64,000 nucleotides of DNA, taken from positions 21,941 to 85,940 of the forward strand of contig JAETQR010000015.1 of NCBI GenBank assembly GCA_021770615.1, written 5' to 3'. Below, piece after piece: positions 29,055 to 39,200 of this stretch. Source of the DNA: Lachnospiraceae bacterium. Lineage in GTDB: Bacteria > Bacillota_A > Clostridia > Lachnospirales > Lachnospiraceae. A program made the translations under genes and the position numbers. Position 1 is the stretch's first letter, and every line of letters begins with the position of its first letter. Under the pieces are notes generated by a model. It did not search any database. It had not been told where the DNA came from and saw only the letters and a program-made list of their open reading frames with translations.

Positions 29055-30803
29055 TCAGTCGTCATCCTGCAATGCGTCAAACCCGCTCTCACCAGTTCTG
29101 ACTTTGATAACCTCCTCGACATCATATACAAAAATCTTTCCATCTCCGATATGCCCTGTATAAAGCGCCTGTTTTGCAACGTCGATCACCCGGTCGACCG
29201 GTACGGCACTCACGATGACTTCTACCTTGATCTTAGGAAGAAGCGTGAAATCTACAGGTACACCACGATAATATTCCGCGCTTCCTTTCTGCGTACCACA
29301 TCCGAGAACCTGTGTGACCGTGATCCCACTAACTCCAATATCGTTAAGTGCTGTTTTAAGTTCTTCAAACTTATTCTGCTTACATACGATCGAAATCTTA
29401 CTGATCTTTTCATCCCCGGCAGATTTCGTCACAGCTCCCGGTGCTTTTGCTGCCGGTGTTACCTCTGTGACAGATACTGCTTTTTCTACAGGAACACTCC
29501 CTATTGCTTCTTTTAACGGGCCGGCGCCTGTTGATGCCGAATAGAATCTGTCACCTGCCGGCATGAAATCAGCATATGCCGACGGAAGACCATGTTCTGT
29601 CGCATCCAGACCGAGAATTTCTTCCTCTGCCGTTACACGAAGCCCACACACTTTATTGATCACCGTAAAGATAACTGCCATCACCACGGCGGCATACAGG
29701 CCGATCACTACGACTCCTAAAAGCTGTACGCCAAACTGACGGAAGCCGCCCCCATAAAACAGACCATTTTCATAATCAAACAGTCCGACCGCCAGCGCAC
29801 CCCAGGCGCCATTGAAACCATGGACTGCGACAGCTCCGACCGGATCGTCCACTTTGCATACGTTGTCAACAAACCAGACGCCAAATACGACAAGAAGCCC
29901 ATCTACGATACCGATCACAGTAGCGCCGAGCGCATCTACATTCGCACATCCTGCTGTGATGCCAACCAGTCCGGCCAGCGACGCATTCAGACACATGGAT
30001 ACATCCGGCTTGCCATATTTGATCCAGGTAAATATCATACATACGGTAGTGGCAACTGCAGGAGCGATTGTAGTCGTAGACAGGATCTTTGCCATCTCCT
30101 CCACACTGCCCGCAGCGGCTCCATTAAATCCATACCAGGCAAACCAGAGGATGAAACATCCAAGCGCTCCGATCGTGATATTGTGCCCCGGTATTGCCTT
30201 CGGTTTCCCATCTTTGCCAAACTTGCCGATTCTGGCTCCTAATATAGCTGCACCCACAAGCGCCGTGATTCCACCGACCATATGGATAACCGCTGATCCG
30301 GCGAAATCGATAAAGCCAAGTCCGGCCAGCCATCCCTGACTGTTCCACGTCCACCCTGCCTCGATCGGATAGACCACAGCACTGATAATGATCGAATAAA
30401 TACAATACATACTGAATTTTGTACGCTCTGCCATAGCACCGGATACGATCGTCGCACAGGTCGCACAGAACACAAGCTGGAAAAAGAAATTAGACCAGTT
30501 AAAATTCGCAAAATCTGTGAACATCTGATACTCCGGCCTTCCGATCACTCCGAAAAAGTAGTTCTCCGAGTTCATGATACCATATCCTAAAAAAACAAAT
30601 ACGATCGTTCCCAGACAAAAATCCATCAGGTTTTTCATAATAATGTTTCCGGCATTTTTTGCCCTTGTAAAGCCAGTCTCAACCATGGCAAATCCCGCCT
30701 GCATAAAAAACACCAGTGCGGCACCGATCAGAAACCAGATACCGAATGCCACTTCTGAACTGGCCTGCGTGATAATGTTTGTTAAATCTTCTGCTAACTG
30801 CAT
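29055..30803 (-). CDS. amt: ammonium transporter fused to a PII signalling domain
   Basis: This 582-residue protein has an Amt/Mep channel of eleven membrane segments (about residues 17-430), with IGAALVFFMQAGFAMVETGF, a GGITALVGAAILGARIG segment and FAWYGFNGA/VHGFNGAWG pore-lining segments. After a linker of about 50 residues, a PII (GlnB) domain spans about 470-570 with KISIVCKQNKFEELKTAL and a T loop GTQKGSAEYYRGVP that keeps the tyrosine. In free form PII blocks Amt when nitrogen is plentiful; here gate and sensor are one chain. The start chosen follows AGGAGGA; an in-frame upstream ATG has no such site. A terminator-like hairpin lies in its leader. Confidence 0.93.
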   Translation of the reverse strand: MQLAEDLTNIITQASSEVAFGIWFLIGAALVFFMQAGFAMVETGFTRAKNAGNIIMKNLMDFCLGTIVFVFLGYGIMNSENYFFGVIGRPEYQMFTDFANFNWSNFFFQLVFCATCATIVSGAMAERTKFSMYCIYSIIISAVVYPIEAGWTWNSQGWLAGLGFIDFAGSAVIHMVGGITALVGAAILGARIGKFGKDGKPKAIPGHNITIGALGCFILWFAWYGFNGAAAGSVEEMAKILSTTTIAPAVATTVCMIFTWIKYGKPDVSMCLNASLAGLVGITAGCANVDALGATVIGIVDGLLVVFGVWFVDNVCKVDDPVGAVAVHGFNGAWGALAVGLFDYENGLFYGGGFRQFGVQLLGVVVIGLYAAVVMAVIFTVINKVCGLRVTAEEEILGLDATEHGLPSAYADFMPAGDRFYSASTGAGPLKEAIGSVPVEKAVSVTEVTPAAKAPGAVTKSAGDEKISKISIVCKQNKFEELKTALNDIGVSGITVTQVLGCGTQKGSAEYYRGVPVDFTLLPKIKVEVIVSAVPVDRVIDVAKQALYTGHIGDGKIFVYDVEEVIKVRTGESGFDALQDDD

Positions 30804-30865
30804 AAAATTCCTCCTTTTCTCTGCTGCTTTTGCTTTCCTCACAAAAAACCGGCATTTTCTCCCCA

Positions 30866-30917
30866 AAAAACGACGAGGACGTCAAGTGAATCCATCACTG
30901 ACGTCCTCGTCGTTTAC
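30866..30917 (-). promoter_or_regulatory. terminator-like attenuator in the amt leader
   Basis: On the minus strand, soon after the predicted transcription start, CGACGAGGACGTCA, then GTGA with TCAC around a small loop, then TGACGTCCTCGTCG and a T run form an excellent intrinsic terminator. It lies between the promoter (30926-30954) and the amt start at 30803, so transcription must read through it. This implies attenuation or antitermination in response to nitrogen. I could not identify a partner RNA hairpin such as an ANTAR twin. Confidence 0.7.
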
Positions 30918-30925
30918 GTTGAATC

Positions 30926-30954
30926 ATTATAGGCCTACCTGTTTTAAAAGTCAA
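30926..30954 (-). promoter_or_regulatory. amt promoter
   Basis: On the minus strand TTGACT (30949-30954) and TATAAT (30926-30931) are 17 bp apart, with the leader terminator starting about 10 bases downstream of the -10. Confidence 0.8.
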
Positions 30955-31002
30955 CCCGGTTTTTCAAAGATTACCCAAAATAAGTATCAAACAAGTCAAT
31001 TT

Positions 31003-31752
31003 CTACTCTGAAAGAAGTAGTTCCGGGAAAACATAATACAAAAACTGCCTGGACTCTTCCTTTTTCTCCGAATTAAACACCACACCAAACACCGGTTTCT
31101 CCACAATTCCTCCTCCGTCCCGGAAAATTGCTTCGTATACCGGACTCTGGTCCAGATATACCCCGTACGGACGTCCTGTCTCCTCGTCAGGTACATAAAG
31201 ATAGTCACGGATCGCCGCCAATTCTTCCTCACTTAATAGTTCAGACAGATCCATAAAAATTTCATTCTGCAGATACGTATCATAATCCTCCTGCCCGGCA
31301 ATCATGGAATCTAATTTCTTGGCGTAGATCATAGAAGAGACCTGTGTCACATCGGAAGAAGCCGCCGCACCGACCTCTTTCGCAAGCGCCGTGTCCGTAA
31401 AAAACAAATGGAAGGATGAGAGCTCCTTGTCCGGATCCTTGCCCAGATATTTGACATAACCCTCACCAAATTCTGTCAGGGGGATATCAAATGCCTGCTC
31501 ATTTAAGACCGCACATTGGTATATGATATCCTTTTTGGTAATAACATCCTTATAAATAAAAAATCCCGCCACACACAAAACAAGGATACTGATTATGAGC
31601 GTTCGCAGATAATATGTCTTAAAATGCGTTATCTTCTGTTCCCTGTTCATCCTGCTCCACTTACTTTTTTCAGATTCGCTTTCATCTCTTTTTTCATAAA
31701 TAGAGGCCTGTTCATCCAAAGATGTCTTCTTGCCTTTCACATTCAGTGCCAT
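31003..31752 (-). CDS. membrane-anchored protein of unknown function
   Basis: This 249-residue protein has about 50 charged N-terminal residues, one membrane helix (about residues 50-67, LIISILVLCVAGFFIYKDVI) and an extracellular part with no recognised domain. The part contains acidic and alanine-rich stretches such as TALAKEVGAAASSDVTQVSS and QNEIFMDLSELLSEEELAAI, with no cysteines of note. AAGGAG precedes the ATG. It lies between the amt promoter region and palindrome B2. No function can be named. Confidence 0.75.
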   Translation of the reverse strand: MALNVKGKKTSLDEQASIYEKRDESESEKSKWSRMNREQKITHFKTYYLRTLIISILVLCVAGFFIYKDVITKKDIIYQCAVLNEQAFDIPLTEFGEGYVKYLGKDPDKELSSFHLFFTDTALAKEVGAAASSDVTQVSSMIYAKKLDSMIAGQEDYDTYLQNEIFMDLSELLSEEELAAIRDYLYVPDEETGRPYGVYLDQSPVYEAIFRDGGGIVEKPVFGVVFNSEKKEESRQFLYYVFPELLLSE

Positions 31753-31846
31753 TATCCTGCTCCTTTATCCAGTTCAACAGTAAGTTTCTATTTTATCTAT
31801 TCTATCATTTTTCCCCGGAAAAGAAAAGAGAAATCATTTTCCAAAA

Positions 31847-32097
31847 CACGAAAATTTTTAGCAATTAAAATTCATGAAAAGCTGAAAAAAATTCATACAG
31901 CATCGGGTATATTTCCTGATAAAGACCGTATAAACATGTCGGTCCTTAGGCTGCGTATAAGGCGCAGTCTTGCGCCTTGCAGCCTTTGTACCGCTACATG
32001 TTTATGTTAAGCGGGAGCGGGTCCGAATCAGGAAATATACCCGATGCTGTACAAATTTCGCTGGTTTCATGAATTTTAATTGCTAAAAATTTCCGTG
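31847..32097. repeat. palindrome B2; the right arm overlaps the end of thiD
   Basis: The arms (31847-31919 and 32028-32097) pair perfectly over the inner 28 bp (ATCAGGAAATATACCCGATG and CTGTAC) and over about 34 outer bp with one change, with a poorly matched stretch between. The core (31921-32026) is the reverse complement of the B1 core. The outer right arm encodes the last seven codons of thiD, so the left arm holds an inverted copy of coding sequence. The arms share nothing with those of B1. Confidence 0.85.
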
Positions 32098-32915
32098 CTT
32101 TGCAAACGGTAAAAATGATTAAGCGGGCCATTTCCCTTCCCCAAATCCATCCCATCCCGGATCGCACCCGTAATGTACTCCTTGGCATCCCCCACTGCCT
32201 CTTCCAACGAATCTCCCTGTGCCATTCCACAGGCGATCGCCGATGACAGCGTGCACCCGGTACCATGTGTGTTCTCATTTTCAATCCGTTCATTGCAATA
32301 CCATGTACCTGTACCAGACCGGTTGTTGTACAAAAAATCATCCGACGCTCCTTCTCCATGGCCTCCCTTGATCAGCACAGAACATCCATACCGTAGTGAC
32401 AGATTCTTTGCTTCCCGTTCCCTGTCCCTTCGGGACATTTCCTCCCCGGACAAAATCGTTGTACTACCCAGACTGCACGCCTCCGGCAGATTGGGGGTGA
32501 TGAGGTCCGCCAGAGGAAACAACGTTTTTGTAAGGGCTTTTTTTGCCGGAGGATCTAAAAGCGGCCGTCCACTTGTAGAGACAAGTACCGGATCGATCAC
32601 AACAAACGGCCTCTTTCCGGTAAGATCCCTGTATTTTCTCAAACAATCTGCCACCGCATAAAGATTATCTTCCACCGCTATCATCCCAATTTTTACAGCA
32701 TCCGGGAATATATCCTCAAATACCGCACTAAGCTGCATTCTTACCACTTCTGCCGGCACCGGCCAAACGCCCCGCACTCCCTGCGTATTCTGGCTCGTGA
32801 CAGCCGTTATCACACTCATCCCATACAGGCCATAGGCACCGATGGTCTTCAAATCTGCCTGTATCCCGGCGCCTCCGCTGCAATCGGAACCGGCTATTGT
32901 AAGCACTGTTTTCAT
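32076..32915 (-). CDS. thiD: hydroxymethylpyrimidine/phosphomethylpyrimidine kinase (ThiD/PdxK type)
   Basis: This 279-residue ribokinase-fold enzyme phosphorylates the HMP moiety of thiamine, and in some cases pyridoxal. It starts VLTIAGSDCSGGAGIQADLK, has VVIDPVLVSTSGRPLL, LIKGGHGEGASDDFLYN and the anion hole NTHGTGCTLSSAIA. The usual end would be near GPLNHFYRL; the extra residues STEIFSN come from the arm of palindrome B2. No other thi gene is nearby. Its start overlaps the stop of the histidine kinase gene by four bases. Confidence 0.9.
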   Translation of the reverse strand: MKTVLTIAGSDCSGGAGIQADLKTIGAYGLYGMSVITAVTSQNTQGVRGVWPVPAEVVRMQLSAVFEDIFPDAVKIGMIAVEDNLYAVADCLRKYRDLTGKRPFVVIDPVLVSTSGRPLLDPPAKKALTKTLFPLADLITPNLPEACSLGSTTILSGEEMSRRDREREAKNLSLRYGCSVLIKGGHGEGASDDFLYNNRSGTGTWYCNERIENENTHGTGCTLSSAIACGMAQGDSLEEAVGDAKEYITGAIRDGMDLGKGNGPLNHFYRLQSTEIFSN

Positions 32916-35674
32916 ATCCTATCCCTCCACATCTTTCCCTGAAAACTCTCAATGATACGAACAAGCTTTTTTAATTTGATCGGCTTACTGATGCTTGCAT
33001 TGATACCACTCACCAATGCCTCTCTCGTATCCCCGGACTGTATTCTCTCCGTCATAACGATGATCGGTATTTTCCGGATGTTATTCCCCGGAGTATATTT
33101 AATCTTTCTCGCAAATTCATAACAATTCATATCTTCGAGTTCCTGATCGACCAGTATCACTGAAATAATACCCGCATTAAACTCATCCAGAAGATCCGAG
33201 GCCTCTGCCCCGTTGGAAGCCACATACACCTTGGCGCCATTTACCCGGAGCAAAGGCGCTGTCAGCTTATTGGCATCCCCCTTCTTTTCTACTAATAAAA
33301 TTCCCTGTCCGCTCAGATCACTCTCATGCACATCGCTTATGCTGTTTTTCGTCAGTTCTCCCACAAAATCCCCTGTCTGCTCCGATAAGTAGACCGGAAT
33401 ATCCAACTGAATGATACAATTATGGGTAACACCTTTTCTAAATTCAACCGTACCGCCAAGTAATTCTGCAATCTTACTCGTAAGTGATATGGAGCTTCCC
33501 GCACTTCCCAGAGCGATGATCTTGTCACGGATCGTATTCTCATCCATAAAATCCATTGAGCGCTCGAGGAAATGTTCACTGATAACGGGCCCATCATCCT
33601 CCATCGTAATGCTGATCCGGCATCTGTCACCCTCCTGTTTTGTCTCTCTTACATACAGATTGATCTCGGATCCCTTCGGAGCATATTTTATTGCATTTCC
33701 CAATAGATTGATAAACATTTCCTTAAACCGGAACTCGTGGACATAATATTGCTTTCCCCTTGGGAGTGCAATATTTTCATGAATGGAAATATCTAACCCG
33801 AGGGAAATCTTTCTTGTCTCCTCACATGCATCAGAACAAATATCATACAGATTTACTGTATTTCCTGAACGGTTCTGTGGCACCTGAAGCTGGTTATACT
33901 TCTCGATCTCCCCGATCATCTCTCCCAGATAATCAACGCTTTTTTCTATTTTTTCCAGATTTTCCTCTTTCTTCCCTGTACAAAACAGCTCTTTCATGAC
34001 CATCACCGGAGTGTTTAATTCCTTCACGATATAATCCATGAATGCCTTTCTCTCCTCAACTGACTGTCTCGCTTCGGTAAGTGCATCTGTCAAAAGCTTC
34101 TGGCTGGCTTCTTCCTGATACTGTTCATCCGCACGGATCACGTTTACATCCCGTACCCAGAAAATGACCGTATTCACATCTGATCCATAAAAAGAAAAGG
34201 AACAGATCATATGCTTATATTTCTGATCCCTTCCCTTTACACGGCAGAAGCGGTAGCCTTTCGGCTCTCCGGAGTGCAGGATCCGGAGCATCTGCTCCAG
34301 GCTCAGAAAAAATGATATCTCCTTTTGATCCTCCGGGATCACCCGGTTCTTAGACCACCAGAACAAAAAGGAGTCATAATACCGGTTTCCCCGGTAATCT
34401 TCCCACCCATTATCATCGATAAAGTATGGGACAAAGGACTCCGTCGGAACATCGATCTTTAAAATGAAGCTGTAATCTTTTAAAATCTGCTCATCAAAGA
34501 TCTGGTGCAGCTCCTGTCTGACGGTAACCGGAACCGTCATATAACTTACTTTTTTTACATAGCCCACAACCCGGGAAAGTTTCTCCTTTTCATACACTTT
34601 ATTGATGTAAAACTCATAATTATCATAATACTTTTTTCCGGTCTCCATATTTTTTGTCAGCATACGTATATTATCATAGCGGCACTGTTCATTTTTAATA
34701 AAGAAGATAAGTTTTCTCCTGTCTCCCTGGTATATAAATTCGCTGTCAAATAACAATTTTTTATAATTTATCTTTGTGATGTCGTTCAGGCACAGTGCCG
34801 TATCTTCTGTCACATATTTGCGGCCGAAAAGACGAAGTTCCTCCCCATGGACATCATATTCATACATGAGATCCGCCGTATTTCTCATCCCCATACGGTA
34901 TTTCTCTTTTTCCTTCATCAAATCAAACTGTGCCATCTTCCTGCTTGTGATGTCGATCAGGATTGCCAGATACTCCTCTCCCTCTTCTCTTGCATCATAA
35001 TAATTTCCAAGCATCCGGTACCAGCGGACTCTCCCATCGTCTTCCTTTCTTGCCCGGAACTCATAATCAACCGGATTATGGGCGGCTGCCTGTGTGACGA
35101 GATACTCCCTGAAACCGGGCAGATCCTCCGGAAACGTATATTTACCTGAAGAGCCCAGATATTCTTCTCTGTCCGTCCCCATCAACTCAAAATAGTGCTG
35201 ATTCGCCTCCCGGATATAAAAATTATCTTTCCCGATCACAAGAAAAACCACGCCTCCCGGAACACTCTCGTAAGTGACGTCCCTCTGACGGATCAGCCGT
35301 TCCCTCTCATCAATATCTACGACCACACTCCGCACATATTTCTTTCCGCCGCGCATGACCATGCTTCCCGTATCCCTTACCCATATATAATTTCCGTCTT
35401 TTACCTTCAACCGGTATGTACACTCATATTCTCCGGACTCCTTTTCAAATCCGTACACCTCTTCGACGATCCGCGATACATCCTTCGGATGAATGCACTC
35501 CCTCACTTTCATCCCTGACAATGAATCCTTTTCCTCCGCATCCAGGCCAACCAGACGGGCATAATCATCATCCGCCTCTACGATCGAAAAATCCACATCG
35601 TAAACACACAATTTGCTCCCGTAACGAATACTTTTCTTCAGCATCTCCAGTTCTTTTTCCAGATTTTTTTCCAT
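32912..35674 (-). CDS. PAS-rich hybrid histidine kinase, degenerate
   Basis: This 920-residue soluble protein has PAS-like domains at about residues 15-120, 135-245 and 255-370, with a less certain fourth at 400-525, then a coiled linker, an HisKA-like segment, a HATPase domain (650-770) and a receiver domain (795-912). The H-box reads MDYIVKELNTPVMVM, where the phospho-accepting histidine of the usual SHEIRTP is lysine. The ATPase N box (NLLGNAIKYA) is kept but the G1 box (DDGPVIS) is altered. The receiver keeps VDQELED (phospho-Asp) and SKPIKLK but has LLVEKKG in place of the acidic pair. It is probably a pseudokinase. It is followed by thiD with a four-base overlap. Confidence 0.85.
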   Translation of the reverse strand: MEKNLEKELEMLKKSIRYGSKLCVYDVDFSIVEADDDYARLVGLDAEEKDSLSGMKVRECIHPKDVSRIVEEVYGFEKESGEYECTYRLKVKDGNYIWVRDTGSMVMRGGKKYVRSVVVDIDERERLIRQRDVTYESVPGGVVFLVIGKDNFYIREANQHYFELMGTDREEYLGSSGKYTFPEDLPGFREYLVTQAAAHNPVDYEFRARKEDDGRVRWYRMLGNYYDAREEGEEYLAILIDITSRKMAQFDLMKEKEKYRMGMRNTADLMYEYDVHGEELRLFGRKYVTEDTALCLNDITKINYKKLLFDSEFIYQGDRRKLIFFIKNEQCRYDNIRMLTKNMETGKKYYDNYEFYINKVYEKEKLSRVVGYVKKVSYMTVPVTVRQELHQIFDEQILKDYSFILKIDVPTESFVPYFIDDNGWEDYRGNRYYDSFLFWWSKNRVIPEDQKEISFFLSLEQMLRILHSGEPKGYRFCRVKGRDQKYKHMICSFSFYGSDVNTVIFWVRDVNVIRADEQYQEEASQKLLTDALTEARQSVEERKAFMDYIVKELNTPVMVMKELFCTGKKEENLEKIEKSVDYLGEMIGEIEKYNQLQVPQNRSGNTVNLYDICSDACEETRKISLGLDISIHENIALPRGKQYYVHEFRFKEMFINLLGNAIKYAPKGSEINLYVRETKQEGDRCRISITMEDDGPVISEHFLERSMDFMDENTIRDKIIALGSAGSSISLTSKIAELLGGTVEFRKGVTHNCIIQLDIPVYLSEQTGDFVGELTKNSISDVHESDLSGQGILLVEKKGDANKLTAPLLRVNGAKVYVASNGAEASDLLDEFNAGIISVILVDQELEDMNCYEFARKIKYTPGNNIRKIPIIVMTERIQSGDTREALVSGINASISKPIKLKKLVRIIESFQGKMWRDRI

Positions 35675-35696
35675 AACGGATCCCTCTCATATCCTC

Positions 35697-36167
35697 TCAT
35701 TGACGGCTGATACAAATACGCATCGGCGTGTAACGCATGCCATCCTTTTTCTGCTCCGGGGACAGCGGCTCAAACCCCATAGCCGCATACGCTTTCCTTC
35801 CCGCCGGCGATGAATTGACCGTGATATATTTAAGTTCCGGATTATTTTCCATACAATATACGGCTGCCCGCCTTACAAGCCTTTTTGCCACTCCCTGCCT
35901 CTGATACGGTTTGTCCACAAAAAGAAGGCTGATATGAAATCCACCCCGCATTGAGATCACACCTGTCAGCCTGTCCGATTCATAAGCCCCGAAAAATACC
36001 ATTTCCCCTGACCTCATCATCTCTTCCATATTTTCCCTTCCGATAAAATGCCGGAATGTCTTTCTCCCCATCTCTTCATAATCCTTCGCATCACATTCCT
36101 CAAACACCTTCCAGACTAAATCCAGCGCCTTGGAAAGCTGCCCTTTGTAAAGCCTGCATATCTGCAT
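35697..36167 (-). CDS. GNAT family N-acetyltransferase
   Basis: This 156-residue GNAT protein has the acetyl-CoA binding motif VDKPYQRQGVAKRLVRRAAV (Q/RxxGxG/A type) at about residues 86-105 and a C-terminal SSPAGRKAYAAMGFEP, the usual motif B. The acceptor is unknown. The ATG chosen lies shortly after a GAGAAGAAG site; a longer form would add 26 lysine-rich residues. It lies upstream of the hybrid kinase gene and is divergent from the GH2 gene. Confidence 0.85.
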   Translation of the reverse strand: MQICRLYKGQLSKALDLVWKVFEECDAKDYEEMGRKTFRHFIGRENMEEMMRSGEMVFFGAYESDRLTGVISMRGGFHISLLFVDKPYQRQGVAKRLVRRAAVYCMENNPELKYITVNSSPAGRKAYAAMGFEPLSPEQKKDGMRYTPMRICISRQ

Positions 36168-36199
36168 ATCATCTTCTTCTCTCTTTTTCTTATTTTTAC

Positions 36200-36228
36200 T
36201 TGAATCCTTATCTTTAGTATAATATAAT
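36200..36228 (+). promoter_or_regulatory. promoter of the GH2 gene
   Basis: TTGAAT (36200-36205) and TATAAT (36223-36228) are 17 bp apart. A reading-frame start at 36233 would fall before the transcription start, which supports the downstream ATG at 36278. Confidence 0.65.
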
Positions 36229-36277
36229 CTATATGAAAGTGTCAAAACTTTTTAACAATGAAAGGCAGGAACAGGAA

Positions 36278-39200
36278 ATGAAACAGCTTTTTAACGATAA
36301 CTGGAGTTTTTGCAAATTTCCACTGGAGACCCCGATGGAACAAATCCTGAATGCAGATAACTTCACACCGGTGGATCTTCCCCATGACTGGATGATCTAC
36401 GACACAGAAAATCTATATGAACAGGCAGTCAGCTGTTACAAGAAGACATTCCACAAGAATGAACTCCTGTCAGATACTCCTGCCAAAAAGATCTGGCTCG
36501 TTTTTGAGGGCGTCTACATGGATACAACTGTTTATCTAAACGGGACACATATATTTACGTGGAAAAATGGTTATTCCGAATTTATCATCGACCTGACAGA
36601 TCTCCTTGCGGATGGTGAAAACGAACTGCTTGTAAGAAACGAATATCACCTTCCAAACAGCCGCTGGTATCCGGGTTCCGGCATATACAGGGATGTGTGG
36701 CTCATCACATCTGACGACGCACATCTGGTACATAACGGCACCTACCTCTCCACCAGACGTCTTGGGAAAACGTGGGAGGTTTTCATGGATACGGAATACA
36801 TCTGTGAAAATGCGGACAATGCCGGAGAGGGAACGATCCGTCATATCATAACCGATGCAGACGGAAAAGAAATCCAGACTCATGAACACACGGTCATGCT
36901 CTCTTCCAAAGTTCAGACAGATAAACAGGTCATGACTGTGATCGATCCTTTATTATGGGATACGGAATCCCCTTATCTGTATCAGATCACATCCGAACTC
37001 TATGTAGATGGGGAAAGAAAAGATTTCCTGACACAAAATCTCGGTTTCCGTCAGATCGAATTTGATGCAGACAAAGGATTTTTCTTAAATGACAGGCATA
37101 TAAAAATAAATGGCACCTGTGAACACCATGTACTTGGTGCTCTCGGCGCCGCCATGAATAAAGCGGCTCTACGCCGCCAGCTCCTCACATTAAAGGAAAT
37201 GGGAGTAAACTCAGTGCGAAACGCACACAACATGCCGCCGGAGCATATGCTTGAGCTGTGTGACGAACTCGGCCTCCTGCTTTATACTGAAAGTTTTGAT
37301 ATGTGGGAGCGCACCAAAACCGATTATGATTATGGAAATGATTTCAGCGAATGGTGGAAAAAAGACCTGACAAGCTGGGTCAGACAGGACCGCAACCATC
37401 CGTGTGTGTTCATATGGGGAATCGGAAACGAAATCTACGATACCCATTTTGACCGGGGACTGGAGCTCACAAAAGAACTGCACGAAGCTGTCCGTGAGCT
37501 GGATTACCGGGAAAATGCCTATACGGCCCTTGCGTCAAATTATATCGAGTGGGAAGCCGCCCAGAGGACCGGGGAGATCATCGATCTCGTCGGATACAAT
37601 TATCTTGACAAGTGTTACGATGAACATCATGAAAAATATCCGGACTGGAAAATATTTGGAAGCGAGACAAGCGCCACGCTGCAGAGCCGCGGCATTTATC
37701 ACTTCCCATTATCAAACCGTCTGCTGACCACAGACGACCTTCAGTGCTCTTCCCTTGGCAACTGTACGACAAACTGGGGAGCCAAAAATTCAGAATACAC
37801 GATCATCAACCACAGAGACAGAGAATTCTGTTTCGGGCAGTATCTCTGGTCCGGCTTTGACTACCTGGGAGAGCCGACGCCATACTTTACAAAAAATTCC
37901 TATTTTGGTCAGATCGATACTGCCGGTTTTAAAAAAGATAGTTTTTATATGTATCAGTCAGCCTGGACTGACTATAAAAAGAACCCGGTCATTCATCTTC
38001 TGCCCTACTGGGACTTCAATGAGGGACAGCTGATCGATGTGCGAATTTTTTCTAACGCCCCCAAAGTGGAACTTCTCTACCAGGGAAAAAGCCAGGGGAT
38101 CGTGGAGTTTGACCATGAGCACGGACAGGTACTTTCGGGTGACTGGCAGATTCCTTATTCTGAGGGTACGATCACAGCTCTGGCCTATGATGAAAATGAT
38201 ACGGTCATCGCAAGAGATGAACAGCGTTCGTTCGGGGATCCGGCTACGATACGGCTCACACCGGATAAAAAGACGATGAATGCCGACGGAGAAGACCTGA
38301 TCTTCCTCACGATCGATACTCTTGACAAAGATCAGGTACTGGTGGCAAATGGGCGAAGCAGGATGCATGTATCTGTGAGCGGCGCCGGACGCCTGATCGG
38401 TCTTGACAATGGCGACAGTTCCGATTATGACCAATACAAAGGAACGAGCAAAAAATTATTCAGCGGAAAACTGTTAGCGATCATTGCCGCCAAAACAGAG
38501 CCCGGTGAGATCCATGTCACAGTCACATCACCATCCCTGCCGGATGCCACCATTACGCTAAACTCACTTCCGGCAAAGAAGCGGCGTGGCGTCTCCTGCC
38601 AGATGGAAAACCAGGAAAATCCTCTCATAGAAAAAACAAGAGCGGATGGCTCGGTCGTTCCTGACCGGACAAATGAAATACCGGTCAGAAAGATCGCACT
38701 TACAAACCACGGAACAAATCATCTGGATGCGGAACACACATCCGCCACGATAACAGCCAGACTCTATCCGGAAAATACGACTTACAACGACATTTGTTTT
38801 AAAGCCGTGACCCTGAACGGAGTAGACAGCAATGCGGTTAAAATAGAGACCGATCCCGAGACCAATACCGCTTTCCTGCAGGCGGCCGGGGACGGCGAAT
38901 TCCGTCTTCTATGTACATGCAATAACGGTCTGGATCACGTCGAAGTGATGTCTGAACTGGAATTTGAGGTATCCGGCCTCGGCCAGGCCACACACAATGC
39001 CTACGATATGGTTTCGGGCATTAATTACAGCCAGAGCTCCGATGACGGATTGATCCTCAGCTTTCAGGGTGGTGTATATATAACGGGAAATGAACGCACA
39101 ACTGTGACATTTGAAAATGTAGATTTTGGAGATTACGGTTCGGATGAGATCCATCTTCCGATCTTCTCTTTCAGCGACGATCTTCCGCTCGAAGTATGGC

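Noticed and set aside
31516..32359. two opposite frames that encode a shared RKFLAIKIHE peptide
   Set aside because: The shared peptide arises from the two inverted arms of palindrome B2, not from related genes.
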